Below are positions 17,771-26,673 of a DNA stretch of 64,000 bases, piece by piece. The notes under the pieces were generated by a model. The model did no database searches, was not told the DNA's origin, and saw only the letters and a program-made list of their open reading frames with translations. Within the stretch, counting starts at the first letter, position 1. Every line of letters begins with the position of its first letter. The stretch lies in the NCBI RefSeq assembly GCF_015690355.1, contig NZ_JADPRT010000003.1:694794-758793 (forward strand), given 5' to 3'. Both the position numbers and the translations under genes were made by a program. Source of the DNA: Streptacidiphilus fuscans (GTDB taxonomy: Bacteria > Actinomycetota > Actinomycetes > Streptomycetales > Streptomycetaceae).

Positions 17771-17902
17771 TTCCGACGTCCTCTTCGGCGAAGTTCACCG
17801 CGGACCACAGAGATTCCACAAAGTGCCCTCCTACGCTCCGCGAGCGGCTGGACGACAGTTCGGGTCATCCAGCCGCCCACGGAGTTCGAAGGAGTAGGTC
17901 TC

Positions 17903-18352
17903 ATGATCCGTTTCAAGAAGAGTGCACGCGTCGCCGTGGCCGGAGTGGCCCTCACCGGGGCCCTGCTCGCGGGCGGGCCCGCGTTCGCCGCGAGCGGCAG
18001 CGCGACCACCAGCTCCACCGGCGGCTCCACCGCCGCCACCGCTCCCGCCGCGCACGGACCGAAGGGCGACGGCGCCCACGCGCTCTGCGTCCGCGTGCCC
18101 AAGCTGGACAAGCGCATCCAGCGCGAGCTGCACCGCCTGAACGGCGGCGTCAACGTCGTCGGCTCGGTCGCCCGCCTGGAGCAGCGCGTCGACAACGCGA
18201 AGAAGGCCGGGCACACCGCCATCGCCACCTACCTCCAGGACCGGCTGAACTTCCGCAAGTCGCTCGTCACCACGCTCCAGCAGCGTGAGAGCGACCTCCA
18301 GGGCGTCCAGACCTGGTGCTCCGCGAACGACAACGGCAAGGGAGCCAGCTGA
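17903..18352 (+). CDS. Small secreted protein
   Basis: A 149-residue exported protein. The signal peptide spans residues 1-30 (RFKKSARVAVAGVALTGALL, cleavage after AFA). A Ser/Thr/Ala/Gly-rich linker follows, then a helical domain with two cysteines (HALCVRVPKLDKRI and VQTWCSAND) that probably form a disulfide, and a coiled-coil-like LEQRVDNAKKAGHTAIATYL. The ATG has GAAGGAG at good spacing. It is followed after two bases by a lipoprotein gene, so they are probably one operon. No family recognised. Confidence 0.75.
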   Translation: MIRFKKSARVAVAGVALTGALLAGGPAFAASGSATTSSTGGSTAATAPAAHGPKGDGAHALCVRVPKLDKRIQRELHRLNGGVNVVGSVARLEQRVDNAKKAGHTAIATYLQDRLNFRKSLVTTLQQRESDLQGVQTWCSANDNGKGAS

Positions 18353-18354
18353 GC

Positions 18355-18681
18355 ATGCGATCCCTGCGACCCGGACGATCCCGTCGTGCTGACGTGCCGA
18401 CGGACATGGTCGGCCCGGCCTCCACGCGCACCACGCTGACGCGTGCCGCAGTCGGCTCACTGCTGGCGGCGGCGGTCCTGCTGGGCGCGACCGCCTGCGG
18501 TGGCGGCTCCGGCAGTTCGGCCGGATCCGCGCCCGCGTCGGGCACGGCCGCGTCGGCCGGCGCGACGCCGAACGCGGGCCAGACCGCAACGCTCCAGCAG
18601 GAGCAGGCGAAGGTCAACGCCGCCCAGTCGGCCGCCAACGCGGCGGACTCGGACGCGGCGAACGACCCCACCCAGCAGTAG
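18355..18681 (+). CDS. Small putative lipoprotein
   Basis: A 108-residue protein. An Arg-rich N-terminus and a hydrophobic stretch (AAVGSLLAAAVLLGATAC) end in a lipobox-like cysteine, then GGGSGSS and a low-complexity Ala/Gln/Asn tail (QAKVNAAQSAANAAD). The ATG at 18355 follows GGGAG; an internal ATG at 18406 gives a more normal signal-peptide length. It lies directly behind the secreted-protein gene. Function unknown; the Ala/Asn-rich helix could be a cell-wall spacer. Confidence 0.65.
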   Translation: MRSLRPGRSRRADVPTDMVGPASTRTTLTRAAVGSLLAAAVLLGATACGGGSGSSAGSAPASGTAASAGATPNAGQTATLQQEQAKVNAAQSAANAADSDAANDPTQQ

Positions 18682-18769
18682 CGGCGGCAGGACGGGTCGC
18701 GGTGGTGGCGCATCTCGACGGGGACGCACGGCAGTTCCGTGTGTCCCCACTCCCTGTCACAGTGGGTGC

Positions 18770-19921
18770 ATGGGTCACCCTGCTCCCCCTTCAGCCTCCA
18801 CCGTCGCCGCCGTCACGGCCGATACCGCCGAAACCGCCCCCACTTCCGCGCCTGTCTCCGGGCCCGACACCGAGCTGCGGATCGGCGTGCTCGGCGCGGC
18901 GGCCATCGCGCCCACCGCGCTGATCAAGCCCGCCGCGCAGACGCCCCGGGTGACCGTCGCCGCGGTCGCCGCACGCGACCGGAGCCGGGCGGAGATCTTC
19001 GCGCGCAAGCACGGGGTGCCTGTCATCCACGACGACTACGACGCGCTGCTGGCCGATCCGTCGATCGACGCGGTCTACATCCCGCTGCCCAACGGCCTGC
19101 ACGCCGAGTGGATGCTGAAGGCGCTCGACGCCGGCAAGCACGTGCTCTGCGAGAAGCCGTTCACGGCCAACCGCGCCGAAGCCGAACTGGTCGCGAAGGC
19201 CGCCGACGCGGCGTACGCGGAGCGCGGGTTGGTGGTGATGGAGGCCTTCCACTACCGCTACCACCCGCTGGCGGAGCGGATGCGCGAGATCACGGCCTCC
19301 GGCGAGCTCGGCGAGATCCGCCGGATCGAGGCGCAGCTCTGCTTCCCGCTGCCGAAGTTCCAGGACATCCGGTACTCCTACGCTCTCGCGGGCGGCGCGA
19401 TGATGGACGCGGGCTGCTACGCGCTCCACGTCGCACGGCTGCTGGGCGACGGCGGCGGCGTCGGCGATCCGCGCGTCGTCTCGGCACGCGCGTCGACGCT
19501 CCGCCAGGATCCGCGGATCGACCGGGCGATGGAGGCGGAACTGGCCTTCGAAGGCGGCGCGACCGGGCGGGTGCGGGCCTCGTTGTGGTCGCGGCGGGTG
19601 CTGTCCATGCGGGCCCGCGTGGTCGGCACGGAGGGCGAGCTCAGCGTCTTCAACTTCGTGGCACCGCAGGTCTTCCACCGACTCACGGTGCGCAGCCGCC
19701 GGGCGGCGGGCGGCAGTTCCGTAGTCCGCCGCGAGCGGATCAGCGCACCGAGCAGCTACGCCTGCCAGTTGGCGGCCTTCACCGCGGCGGTGCTCGACGG
19801 CGGTCCGGTGCTCACACCGCCGCGCGACGCGGTGGTGACGATGGGCCTGCTGGACGACGTCTACCGGGCGGCGGGCCTGCCCCTGCGCGGAGCGCCGGAA
19901 GAACAGGAAGCGCCGGAGTGA
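18770..19921 (+). CDS. Gfo/Idh/MocA-family oxidoreductase
   Basis: A 383-residue NAD(P)-dependent oxidoreductase, typically acting on sugars or cyclitols. The Rossmann fold starts at LRIGVLGAAAIAP (about residue 37); the EKPFTAN motif (about 128) holds the catalytic Lys, and AFHYRYHPL (about 165) is the conserved substrate-side motif. The C-terminal alpha/beta domain contains GGAMMDAGCYALH. An N-terminal Ala/Thr tail of about 35 residues precedes the fold. The ATG at 18770 has a weak ribosome site, and a longer reading from 18443 is rejected because it overlaps the lipoprotein gene. Confidence 0.88.
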   Translation: MGHPAPPSASTVAAVTADTAETAPTSAPVSGPDTELRIGVLGAAAIAPTALIKPAAQTPRVTVAAVAARDRSRAEIFARKHGVPVIHDDYDALLADPSIDAVYIPLPNGLHAEWMLKALDAGKHVLCEKPFTANRAEAELVAKAADAAYAERGLVVMEAFHYRYHPLAERMREITASGELGEIRRIEAQLCFPLPKFQDIRYSYALAGGAMMDAGCYALHVARLLGDGGGVGDPRVVSARASTLRQDPRIDRAMEAELAFEGGATGRVRASLWSRRVLSMRARVVGTEGELSVFNFVAPQVFHRLTVRSRRAAGGSSVVRRERISAPSSYACQLAAFTAAVLDGGPVLTPPRDAVVTMGLLDDVYRAAGLPLRGAPEEQEAPE

Positions 19922-20000
19922 GCCGGTAGCGCCGGGCCGCGCAGCCGCAGCCCGGAAAATGGCGGGCGGGCCTGTACGGGGGTGTGCGAGTGTGCCTCGC

Positions 20001-22055
20001 ATGGCTCCCGACTCGCCCTCCCTGCCGCGTCAGCTCGCCCGGACGCATCGCTTCTCGCTCGGCGTGCCCGGGCAGTTCACGCTCACCTCCGACGGTTCGA
20101 CGGTGCTGTTCCTGCGCAGCCGGGGCGGCAGCGATCCGGTGGACTGCCTCTGGGCACGCGACGTGGCCGACGGCACCGAGCGCCTGCTCGCCGACCCGGC
20201 CGCGCTGGCGCCCGAGCAGGGTGGGATCGGCGCCTATGCGACCGACGCGAGCGGCCGGCGCATCGCCTTCGCCCTCGCCGGACGCCTGTGGACGCTGGAC
20301 CTCGGCGACAAGGACGGCGACGGCGATGGTCATGCCACCCCCCGCCCGCTGACCCTCGACCCCGCCGCCGCGCCGCCGGTCGAGCCGCGTCCCGACCCGA
20401 CCGGGCGGCGGATTGCCTACCGCAGCGGGCCGACCCTGCGCGTCGTGGAGTGGGACGGCACCGCCGACCGGGTCGTCGCCGCGCCCGAACCGGCGGAACT
20501 GGGCGGCGAGTTCGGCGCCGACGTCAGCTTCGGCGCGCCCGAGTACGTCGCCACCGCGTCCATGCACCGCACCCGTGGCTACTGGTGGTCGCCGGACGGG
20601 GAGCGGCTGCTGGTCGCCCGGGTCGACGTCTCCAGCGTGCAGCGCCGGTGGATCGCCGACCCGACCGACCCGACCGTCCGGCCCCGCGCGGCCCGCTACC
20701 CGGCGGCGGGCACGCCCAACGCGGACGTGAGCCTCTGGCTGGTCGACGCGGATTCACCGAAGAGGCATCAAGTCGCCTGGGACCGCGCGGCATTCGAGTA
20801 CGTCACCGAGGCCGGATGGGACGAGCACGGCCCCTTCGCCTCCGTCCAGAGCCGGGACCAGCGCACCGTGCGCGTCCTGGCCGTCGACCCGGCGGACGGG
20901 ACCACGAGCCGCCTCGCCGAGCAACGCGACGACGCCTGGGTCCAGCTCGTCCCCGGCCTGCCCGCCCGGACGGCATCCGGCGCCCTGCTCACCCACCTCG
21001 ACCAGGGCGACACCCGCCACCTGGCGGTCGACGGCGTCGCGGGCACCCCGGCCGGGATCAACCTCGGTGCGGTCCTGTCCGTGGACGGCGAGTCGGTCCT
21101 CATCACCGCCGTCCCCGCGGACGACGTCTTCTCGGCCCACCTCTACCGCCTCGACCTCACCACCGGCGCGACGGAGCAGCTGACCCACGAGCCCGACGTG
21201 CACGAGGACGGTGTGCTGCGCGCCGGGACGCTGCTGCGCCCGGCGGACGTGCCGTCGTGCGCGGAGCAGCCGATCGGCGAGCTGCGCCGGACCCTGCTGC
21301 GGGTCGGCGAGCGGTCGCTCTGCACGGCGGTCTTCCTGCCGTCCTGGTACGAGCCGGGCAGCGGCGAGCGGCTGCCGGTACTGCTCGACCCGTACGCGGG
21401 CCCGGCGATCCAGCGGGTGACGGAGGGGCGGTTCTGGGTCGACGACGTCTCGCAGTGGTTCGCCGAGCAGGGCTTCGTCGTGCTGGCGATCGACGGGCGC
21501 GGCGTGCCGGGGCGGGGCCCGCGCTGGGAGCGCGAGGTCCATCTCGACTCCTTCGGCCCGGCGCTCCAGGACCAGATCGACGCGCTCCACGCGGTCGCCG
21601 CCGAGCACCCGGAGTTCGGGCTGGACCTGGACCGGGTCGCCATCCGCGGCTGGTCCTTCGGCGGCTCGCTGGCCGAGGCGGCGGTGCTGCGGCGCCCGGA
21701 CGTCTTCCACGCGGCGGCGGCCGGGGCAGGCGTGACCGACCAGCACCTCTACGACACCCACTGGCGCGAGCGCTTCCTCGGCCACCCGGACGCCCAGCCC
21801 GCCGCGTACGAGGCCTGCGACCTGCTCCGGGACGCCCCCTCACTGCGTCGCCCGCTGCTGCTGATGCACGGCCTCGCGGACGACAACGTGTACCCGGCCA
21901 ACACCCTGCGCCTGTCCAACGCGCTGCTGGCGGCCGGTCGCCCGTACGAGTTCCTGCCGCTGGCCCGCACGGGCCACCGCGTCACGGACGAGGCCCTGGC
22001 GGAGGGCATGCTCCTGCACCAGCTCGACTTCCTGCAGCGCGCGCTGGGGCTCTGA
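20001..22055 (+). CDS. Prolyl oligopeptidase-family (S9, DPP4-like) peptidase
   Basis: A 684-residue cytoplasmic serine peptidase. Residues ~15-430 are a beta-propeller of the DPP4 N-terminal type (YWWSPDGERLLVARVD). The C-terminal alpha/beta-hydrolase has the nucleophile in RGWSFGGSLAE (Ser near 552), the Asp in LADDNVYPANTL (near 627) and the His in TGHRVTDE (near 658). The AIDGRGVPGRGP loop is also typical. It probably cleaves dipeptides, often Xaa-Pro, from short peptides. The ATG at 20001 is preferred; the upstream ATG at 19959 would add 14 residues. No signal peptide. Confidence 0.92.
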   Translation: MAPDSPSLPRQLARTHRFSLGVPGQFTLTSDGSTVLFLRSRGGSDPVDCLWARDVADGTERLLADPAALAPEQGGIGAYATDASGRRIAFALAGRLWTLDLGDKDGDGDGHATPRPLTLDPAAAPPVEPRPDPTGRRIAYRSGPTLRVVEWDGTADRVVAAPEPAELGGEFGADVSFGAPEYVATASMHRTRGYWWSPDGERLLVARVDVSSVQRRWIADPTDPTVRPRAARYPAAGTPNADVSLWLVDADSPKRHQVAWDRAAFEYVTEAGWDEHGPFASVQSRDQRTVRVLAVDPADGTTSRLAEQRDDAWVQLVPGLPARTASGALLTHLDQGDTRHLAVDGVAGTPAGINLGAVLSVDGESVLITAVPADDVFSAHLYRLDLTTGATEQLTHEPDVHEDGVLRAGTLLRPADVPSCAEQPIGELRRTLLRVGERSLCTAVFLPSWYEPGSGERLPVLLDPYAGPAIQRVTEGRFWVDDVSQWFAEQGFVVLAIDGRGVPGRGPRWEREVHLDSFGPALQDQIDALHAVAAEHPEFGLDLDRVAIRGWSFGGSLAEAAVLRRPDVFHAAAAGAGVTDQHLYDTHWRERFLGHPDAQPAAYEACDLLRDAPSLRRPLLLMHGLADDNVYPANTLRLSNALLAAGRPYEFLPLARTGHRVTDEALAEGMLLHQLDFLQRALGL

Positions 22056-22063
22056 GGCCTGCC

Positions 22064-22402
22064 TCAGAACTCCGGCCCGGACACGCCGGTGACGGTGGTC
22101 AGCAGCACCACGGCGTCGCTGATCGCCAGCAGGTCGTGCCGCTCCTGCGGCACCTCCGCGAGCTCGCCTGCGGCAAGCTCCAGCGTGGCGCCCGACTCCG
22201 CGCTGAGCCGGATCTTCCCCTCCAGCACCTGGAGCGTCCCGGCGTGCGGAGCCTCGTGCTCGTCCAGCACCGAACCCTTGGTCAGCGCGATCAGCGAGGT
22301 CCGCAGCATGTTCATGTGCAGCAGCAGGCGTGAGGCCCGGCCGTGACTGGACGACCGCGCCTGCTGCAGCTGCGTCGCGGCAACGAGCGGAAGTTCGTGC
22401 AT
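22064..22402 (-). CDS. Cupin-domain protein
   Basis: A 112-residue single-domain cupin. Conserved parts: LTKGSVLDEHEAPHAGTLQV (cupin motif 1 with His and Glu) followed by LEGKIRLSAESG, then AGELAEVPQERHDLLAI (motif 2, His near 90). Such proteins bind a divalent metal and act as small enzymes or sensors. The ATG at 22402 lacks a clear ribosome site; it may be leaderless. It is divergent from argS by about 100 bases and convergent with the S9 peptidase gene. Confidence 0.8.
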   Translation of the reverse strand: MHELPLVAATQLQQARSSSHGRASRLLLHMNMLRTSLIALTKGSVLDEHEAPHAGTLQVLEGKIRLSAESGATLELAAGELAEVPQERHDLLAISDAVVLLTTVTGVSGPEF

Positions 22403-22499
22403 GTGATCAGTGTGTGCGCGCCGGATCGGTCCTGCCATCCGGAGTCCGCCGGCGAAAAGCAGATGCTGTGTGTGCCGGCGGCTCGCCACAATGCCCGGC

Positions 22500-24329
22500 A
22501 TGAGTCCCTCCTCCTTCGCGCCTGTCGTGACGGCGCACGCCGCGTCCACCCCCGTCGAGCCTCTCGCGGTCGTGGTCGAGCGACGCGTCGCGGCCGCGAT
22601 GGGAGGGGCGTCACCGCTGCTGCGGCGGAGCAACCGGGCCGACTTCCAGGCCAACGGCGTCCTGCCGCTGGCCAAGGCGGAGCGGCGGCAGCCCGCCGCG
22701 CTCGCAGCCGAGATCGCGGCGCGGATTCCGGTGGACGACGTCGTCCTCGTCTGCCGGCCCTCCGGTCCGGGGTTCCTCAACATCACCGTCAGCGACGGCG
22801 CCCTGCTGCGGAACCTCGCCGCCCGGGCGGCCGACGCCCGGCTCGGCGTCGCGCCGAAGAGCGCACCCGGCGTGACCGTCATCGACTACAGCTCACCGAA
22901 CATCGCCAAGGAGATGCACGTCGGCCACATCCGGTCGACGGTGATCGGCGACGCCCTCGCCCGGGTGCTGGCCTTCACCGGCGAGACGGTGGTCCGGCGG
23001 AACCATCTGGGCGACTGGGGTACCTCCTTCGGCATGCTGATCCAGCAGTTGGCCGAGACGACGGGCCTCGCAGGCGACATGCAGGTGCCCGAGCTCTCCG
23101 ACGTGTACCAGCAGGCACGGGCGCGGTTCGACGCCGATCCGGACTTCGCGGAGCGGGCACGGCTGCGGGTCGTGGCCCTCCAGAGCGGGGACACCGAGAC
23201 AGTGGCAGCCTGGCAGCGGCTGGTCGCCGCCTCGCGGCGCTACTTCGCCCGGGTCTACGCCGAACTGGGTGTCCTGCTCGAGGACGCCGACGCGCTCGGC
23301 GAGAGCCACTACAACCCGATGCTGGCGCAGGTCTGCGCGGACCTGGAGCGGGCAGGGATCGCGGTTCCCTCCGACGGCGCGCTCTGCGTCTTCCCGTCGG
23401 ACGGCGCTGACGGCCCTGACGGCTCTCACGGCCCTGACGGCGCAGGCGGTGCGGCCGGTCCGGAGGGCCTGGGCAGTGCGCCGCTGATCGTCCGGAAGGG
23501 TGACGGCGGCTACGGCTATGCCGCGACCGACCTGGCCGCCGTCCGGGACCGGGTCGACGGTCTGGGAGCGACCCGGCTGCTCTACCTGGTCGACGCCCGG
23601 CAGGCCCGGCACTTCGCCCAGGTTTTCGACACCGCCCGGCGGGCAGGCTGGCTGCCGCCGGAGGTGACGGCCAGCCACCTGGCCTTCGGCACGATCCTCG
23701 GCCCGGACGGACGCCCGTTCAAGACGCGGTCCGGCGACACCGTCCGGCTCCAGGACCTGATTGACCAGGCTGTCGCCGCCGCCCGGACCGTCGTCGCCGA
23801 GAAGAACCCGGACCTCGCCCCGGAGGAGCTGGAGGCGCGGTCCCGGCAGGTCGGCATCGGCGCGCTCAAGTACGCGGACCTGTCCAACAACCGGGTCAAG
23901 GACTACGTCTTCGACCCGGCCCGGATGGTGTCGCTGACCGGTGACACCGCGACCTACCTCCAGTACGCGCACGCCCGGATGCGCTCGGTGCTGCGGAAGG
24001 CGGGTGTCACGGGTGTCACGGCGGTCGCGGGCGTCCCGGCGGCCGGAGCTTCCGTCGCGCTTGAACCCGCCGAGCGGGCGCTCGGGCTGCTGCTGGACGA
24101 GTTCGGCGCGGCGGTCGACGCCGTCGCCGAGAGCTGCGAGCCGCACCGGCTCTGCTCCTACCTCTCGGCCCTGGCTTCGGCGTTCTCGACGTTCTGGGAG
24201 CAGTGCCCGGTGCTGAAGGCGGAGGACGGGGCGGTCCGGGACACCCGGTTGCTGCTCTGCGCGCTCAGCGCGCGGACCCTGGCACAGGGCATGGACCTGC
24301 TGGGCATCGAGGCGCCGGAACGGCTGTAG
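22500..24329 (+). CDS. argS: Arginyl-tRNA synthetase
   Basis: A 609-residue class I synthetase that charges tRNA-Arg. It has the N-terminal Add-1 domain, the HIGH-like motif in SSPNIAKEMHVGHIRST (HVGH about 139-142), the NHLGDWGTSFGML signature, GRPFKTRSGD (about 404) in place of KMSKS as usual for ArgS, and the C-terminal DALR anticodon-binding domain. Between ALCVFPSDG and APLIVRKGDGG there is a low-complexity loop of four 9-base repeats encoding x-D-G units (23406-23441). An ATG at 22491 adds three residues. No ribosome site is evident for either start. Confidence 0.93.
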   Translation: MSPSSFAPVVTAHAASTPVEPLAVVVERRVAAAMGGASPLLRRSNRADFQANGVLPLAKAERRQPAALAAEIAARIPVDDVVLVCRPSGPGFLNITVSDGALLRNLAARAADARLGVAPKSAPGVTVIDYSSPNIAKEMHVGHIRSTVIGDALARVLAFTGETVVRRNHLGDWGTSFGMLIQQLAETTGLAGDMQVPELSDVYQQARARFDADPDFAERARLRVVALQSGDTETVAAWQRLVAASRRYFARVYAELGVLLEDADALGESHYNPMLAQVCADLERAGIAVPSDGALCVFPSDGADGPDGSHGPDGAGGAAGPEGLGSAPLIVRKGDGGYGYAATDLAAVRDRVDGLGATRLLYLVDARQARHFAQVFDTARRAGWLPPEVTASHLAFGTILGPDGRPFKTRSGDTVRLQDLIDQAVAAARTVVAEKNPDLAPEELEARSRQVGIGALKYADLSNNRVKDYVFDPARMVSLTGDTATYLQYAHARMRSVLRKAGVTGVTAVAGVPAAGASVALEPAERALGLLLDEFGAAVDAVAESCEPHRLCSYLSALASAFSTFWEQCPVLKAEDGAVRDTRLLLCALSARTLAQGMDLLGIEAPERL

Positions 24330-24770
24330 AGCCATCTGTGGCGGCGTCGCGACGGCCAGTGATCCACAGGCCGCGCGGCGTCGTCCAGTCCTGGGGAAAA
24401 GCGCGATCCCGGGCCTGGCCGGGAGGGAGAGGGCCAGCGGGCACCCATGGATAGATCTCATGACGAGACGTCAATTCTCATGTCAGTAACGCCAGTTGAA
24501 TGTCTTCGCGGTCCCGCGCGGGCTGTGGGCGCGCTCCTGTGAACGGTCGAGGGGAGGTGTGGGGCGGCAACCAGGCTCGGCTCGGCCGAACGGGGCGAGT
24601 GGAGATATCCACAAAACGATTCCCAGCCCTGTGGATAACTCGAACGGCCGCATCGTCAGGCTGCGGCCATACCCGACCGGGGTGTCTCCACCCTCCGGAG
24701 GAGGCCTCGGCGGGCGAGATCAGCACCAGGGGCTGATGAACCCTGCCGCCGTTCGGGCTACGGTTCAGAA
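24330..24770. other. Gene-free stretch with DnaA-box-like sites
   Basis: No gene in 441 bases. It holds an exact DnaA-box sequence on the minus strand (TTATCCACA, 24630-24638), an 8/9 match ATATCCACA (24605-24613) facing it, and another 8/9 match TGATCCACA (24360-24368). A direct repeat TCTCATG lies at about 24456 and 24476. The DedA promoter must be at the right end. Confidence 0.55.
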
Positions 24771-25403
24771 GTGTTGACGAACCTGCTCGCAGCGGTGAAC
24801 CCGATGAACGGGTCCTCGCTGCTGTCCGCGTTCGGTGCGCTCGCCGTGCTGGTCGTGACCTTCGCCGAATCCGGCCTGCTCATCGTGGGCTTCTTCCTGC
24901 CGGGCGACACCCTGCTGTTCCCCGCAGGAGTCCTGTGCGCGACGGGGGCCGCGCACGGCGGGAGCGGTCTGTCGCTGTGGCAGGTGATGGTCTGCGCGGC
25001 GGTCGGCGCGTGCGTGGGCGCGCAGGTCGGCTACTACATCGGCCGCCGCGGCGGACGCGCGATGCTGGCCCGGTCGCACTCCGTCCGGCTCAAGGAGGTC
25101 GTCACCCGCGGGGAGGAACTGCTCGCCCGCTACGGGCAGCGCAAGGCGATCCTCATCGGCAGGTTCATTCCGATGGTCCGCACGGTCCTCGGCCCGGTGG
25201 CCGGTGTCCTGGAGGTCCCCGCGAAGACGTACACGCTGTGGCAGGTGGTCGCGGGGATCGCGTGGTCGCAGAGCCTGGTGCTGTTGGGCTACTGGCTCGG
25301 CGCGGAGGTCCCGGGTGTGGACAACTACCTGCTCCCGCTGGTCGCCCTGGTGGTCGTGGTCTCGTTCCTCCCGGTGCTGTTGCAGCGGCGCAGAAGGAAC
25401 TGA
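24771..25403 (+). CDS. DedA-family membrane protein
   Basis: A 210-residue integral membrane protein of the DedA/SNARE-associated (VTT) family. Typical elements: FAESGLLIVGFFLPGDTLLF, the membrane-embedded GYYIGRRGG region and FIPMVRTVLGPVAGV (the conserved R-x-x-x-P stretch), then hydrophobic helices and a basic RRRRN C-terminus. Some relatives flip polyprenyl or phospholipid head groups. The GTG at 24771 is the start. No operon partner; the crcB operon is convergent, 15 bases downstream. Confidence 0.92.
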   Translation: MLTNLLAAVNPMNGSSLLSAFGALAVLVVTFAESGLLIVGFFLPGDTLLFPAGVLCATGAAHGGSGLSLWQVMVCAAVGACVGAQVGYYIGRRGGRAMLARSHSVRLKEVVTRGEELLARYGQRKAILIGRFIPMVRTVLGPVAGVLEVPAKTYTLWQVVAGIAWSQSLVLLGYWLGAEVPGVDNYLLPLVALVVVVSFLPVLLQRRRRN

Positions 25404-25417
25404 TCAGGCGACTGCAC

Positions 25418-25786
25418 CTACAGCGTCGAGACCAAGGCGAACCCCGCCGCCGCTGAGGCCAACCCGGCGACCAGCGAGCCGCAGGCGTTGAGCGCGGCCT
25501 CCGCCCGCGCCCCAGCGGTCAGCAGCCGCAACGTCTCGTAGCCGAAGGTCGAGAACGTCGTCAGGCCGCCGCAGATCCCCGTGCCCGCGAAGAGCGAGAT
25601 GTCCGGGGACCAGCCGTGGTGGGCCACACCGGAGGCGATCCCGCCGAGGACAAAGGACCCCACGACGTTCACGGTGAACGTCCCCCACGGGAACACGCTG
25701 TCGTGGCGGGACTGGACCGCACGGTCGGTCAGGTAACGCAGGGGCGCGCCCAGCATGCCGCCGACGAAGACGAGCAGAACCGCCAT
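25418..25786 (-). CDS. crcB: Fluoride ion channel subunit CrcB/Fluc
   Basis: A 122-residue four-helix membrane protein. Signature: GGMLGAPLRYLTDR, GTFTVNVVGSFVLGG and GTGICGGLTTFSTF, the pore-lining segment with the Na+-binding and Phe-box residues. Fluc channels are dual-topology dimers that export fluoride. The ATG at 25786 overlaps the stop of the DUF190 gene by one base (TGATG). A second crcB is two genes upstream in the same operon, so this strain probably forms a heterodimer. Confidence 0.95.
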   Translation of the reverse strand: MAVLLVFVGGMLGAPLRYLTDRAVQSRHDSVFPWGTFTVNVVGSFVLGGIASGVAHHGWSPDISLFAGTGICGGLTTFSTFGYETLRLLTAGARAEAALNACGSLVAGLASAAAGFALVSTL

Positions 25787-26166
25787 CAGCCCCCGCCCTC
25801 CCCGTCCGCGTCCCCGTCGTCGACATCCTCGGCGTCCTGGACATCCTCGACGACCTCCACGCGTTCCAGCGTGATCAGCCCGTTCCCCGCGCCCAGGACC
25901 TCCTGGACGGACGGGACGAAGGCCCGTACCTTCCGTTCCTCGTCGACGATGACGACCATCAGCGGCAGGTCGCCCGCCAGGTCCAGCAGGCGGGCGGTGT
26001 GGACGCGGCCGCCGTGGCCGAAGCCCTCGACGCCGCGGAAGACGCTGCCGCCGGCCAGGCCCGCGAGGTGGGCGCGGTGGACGATCTCGGTGGCGGCGGG
26101 GTGGTGGTGCCACTGCGCGTCCTCGCGCAGGTGGACTGTCAGGCGCAGATGTCCGGTGGCGCTCAC
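25786..26166 (-). CDS. DUF190 protein
   Basis: A 126-residue protein with the DUF190 PII-like fold: [40 protein letters not shown] and [20 protein letters not shown] are the conserved strands. The C-terminus is strongly acidic ([16 protein letters not shown]). It sits between two crcB genes with GTGA and TGATG overlaps, an arrangement that suggests a cytosolic regulator or ligand sensor for the fluoride channel. The start is the GTG at 26166. Confidence 0.9.
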   Translation of the reverse strand: MSATGHLRLTVHLREDAQWHHHPAATEIVHRAHLAGLAGGSVFRGVEGFGHGGRVHTARLLDLAGDLPLMVVIVDEERKVRAFVPSVQEVLGAGNGLITLERVEVVEDVQDAEDVDDGDADGEGGG

Positions 26167-26657
26167 TGTCGGCCCTCCGTCGGTCCTGTCGCGGGCACTG
26201 GCTCCGCCCCGGGTCCCGGTTCCTCATGTCCCCGTGGACGCCGCGCCCGGCCCGACAGCCGGGCCAGCGCCGCGCCCGCCGCGACTGCCGCGAGTCCGGC
26301 GAAGAGGCTCCCGGCCAGGTACGCGAACGCGGTCCCCGCGTGGCCGCCCGCCAGCAGGCCACGGCTCTCGACCACGGCCGTGGAGAAGGTGGTGAAGCCG
26401 CCGCAGATGCCGACGCCGAGGAACGGCCTGCGGTAGCGGGACGGCGGCCAGACCTCCAGGACCAGGTACATCAGCGCGCCCAGCACCGCGCAGCCGACCA
26501 CGTTGGTCACGAAGGTGGCCCACGGGAAGCCCCCGGCCGGGGTCGGCATCGCGCGGCTCAGCCCGTACCGGGCGATGCTGCCGATCCCGCCGCCGAGCGC
26601 GATCACGGCCAGGACGTCGAGGTCCCTGGGTCCCTTCCGCGCGGTCACGCCAAGCAT
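26163..26657 (-). CDS. crcB: Fluoride ion channel subunit CrcB/Fluc, C-terminally extended
   Basis: A 164-residue second Fluc subunit, first gene of the operon. [32 protein letters not shown] and [19 protein letters not shown] are the family motifs. A C-terminal tail of about 35 residues ([20 protein letters not shown]) is Pro/Arg/Glu-rich and cytoplasmic, and is absent from the other subunit. The ATG at 26657 is taken; a GTG four codons in is possible. The stop overlaps the DUF190 start as GTGA. Confidence 0.94.
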   Translation of the reverse strand: MLGVTARKGPRDLDVLAVIALGGGIGSIARYGLSRAMPTPAGGFPWATFVTNVVGCAVLGALMYLVLEVWPPSRYRRPFLGVGICGGFTTFSTAVVESRGLLAGGHAGTAFAYLAGSLFAGLAAVAAGAALARLSGRARRPRGHEEPGPGAEPVPATGPTEGRQ

Positions 26658-26673
26658 GCTAGATCGTCCGGCG

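Noticed and set aside
21143..21843. Minus-strand frames inside the S9 peptidase gene
   Set aside because: They are Arg/Pro/Ala-rich and without motifs, typical of shadows in 70% GC DNA.
24330..24770. Chromosomal replication origin
   Set aside because: Only three DnaA-like boxes, no dnaA/dnaN genes nearby; a streptomycete oriC has many boxes.
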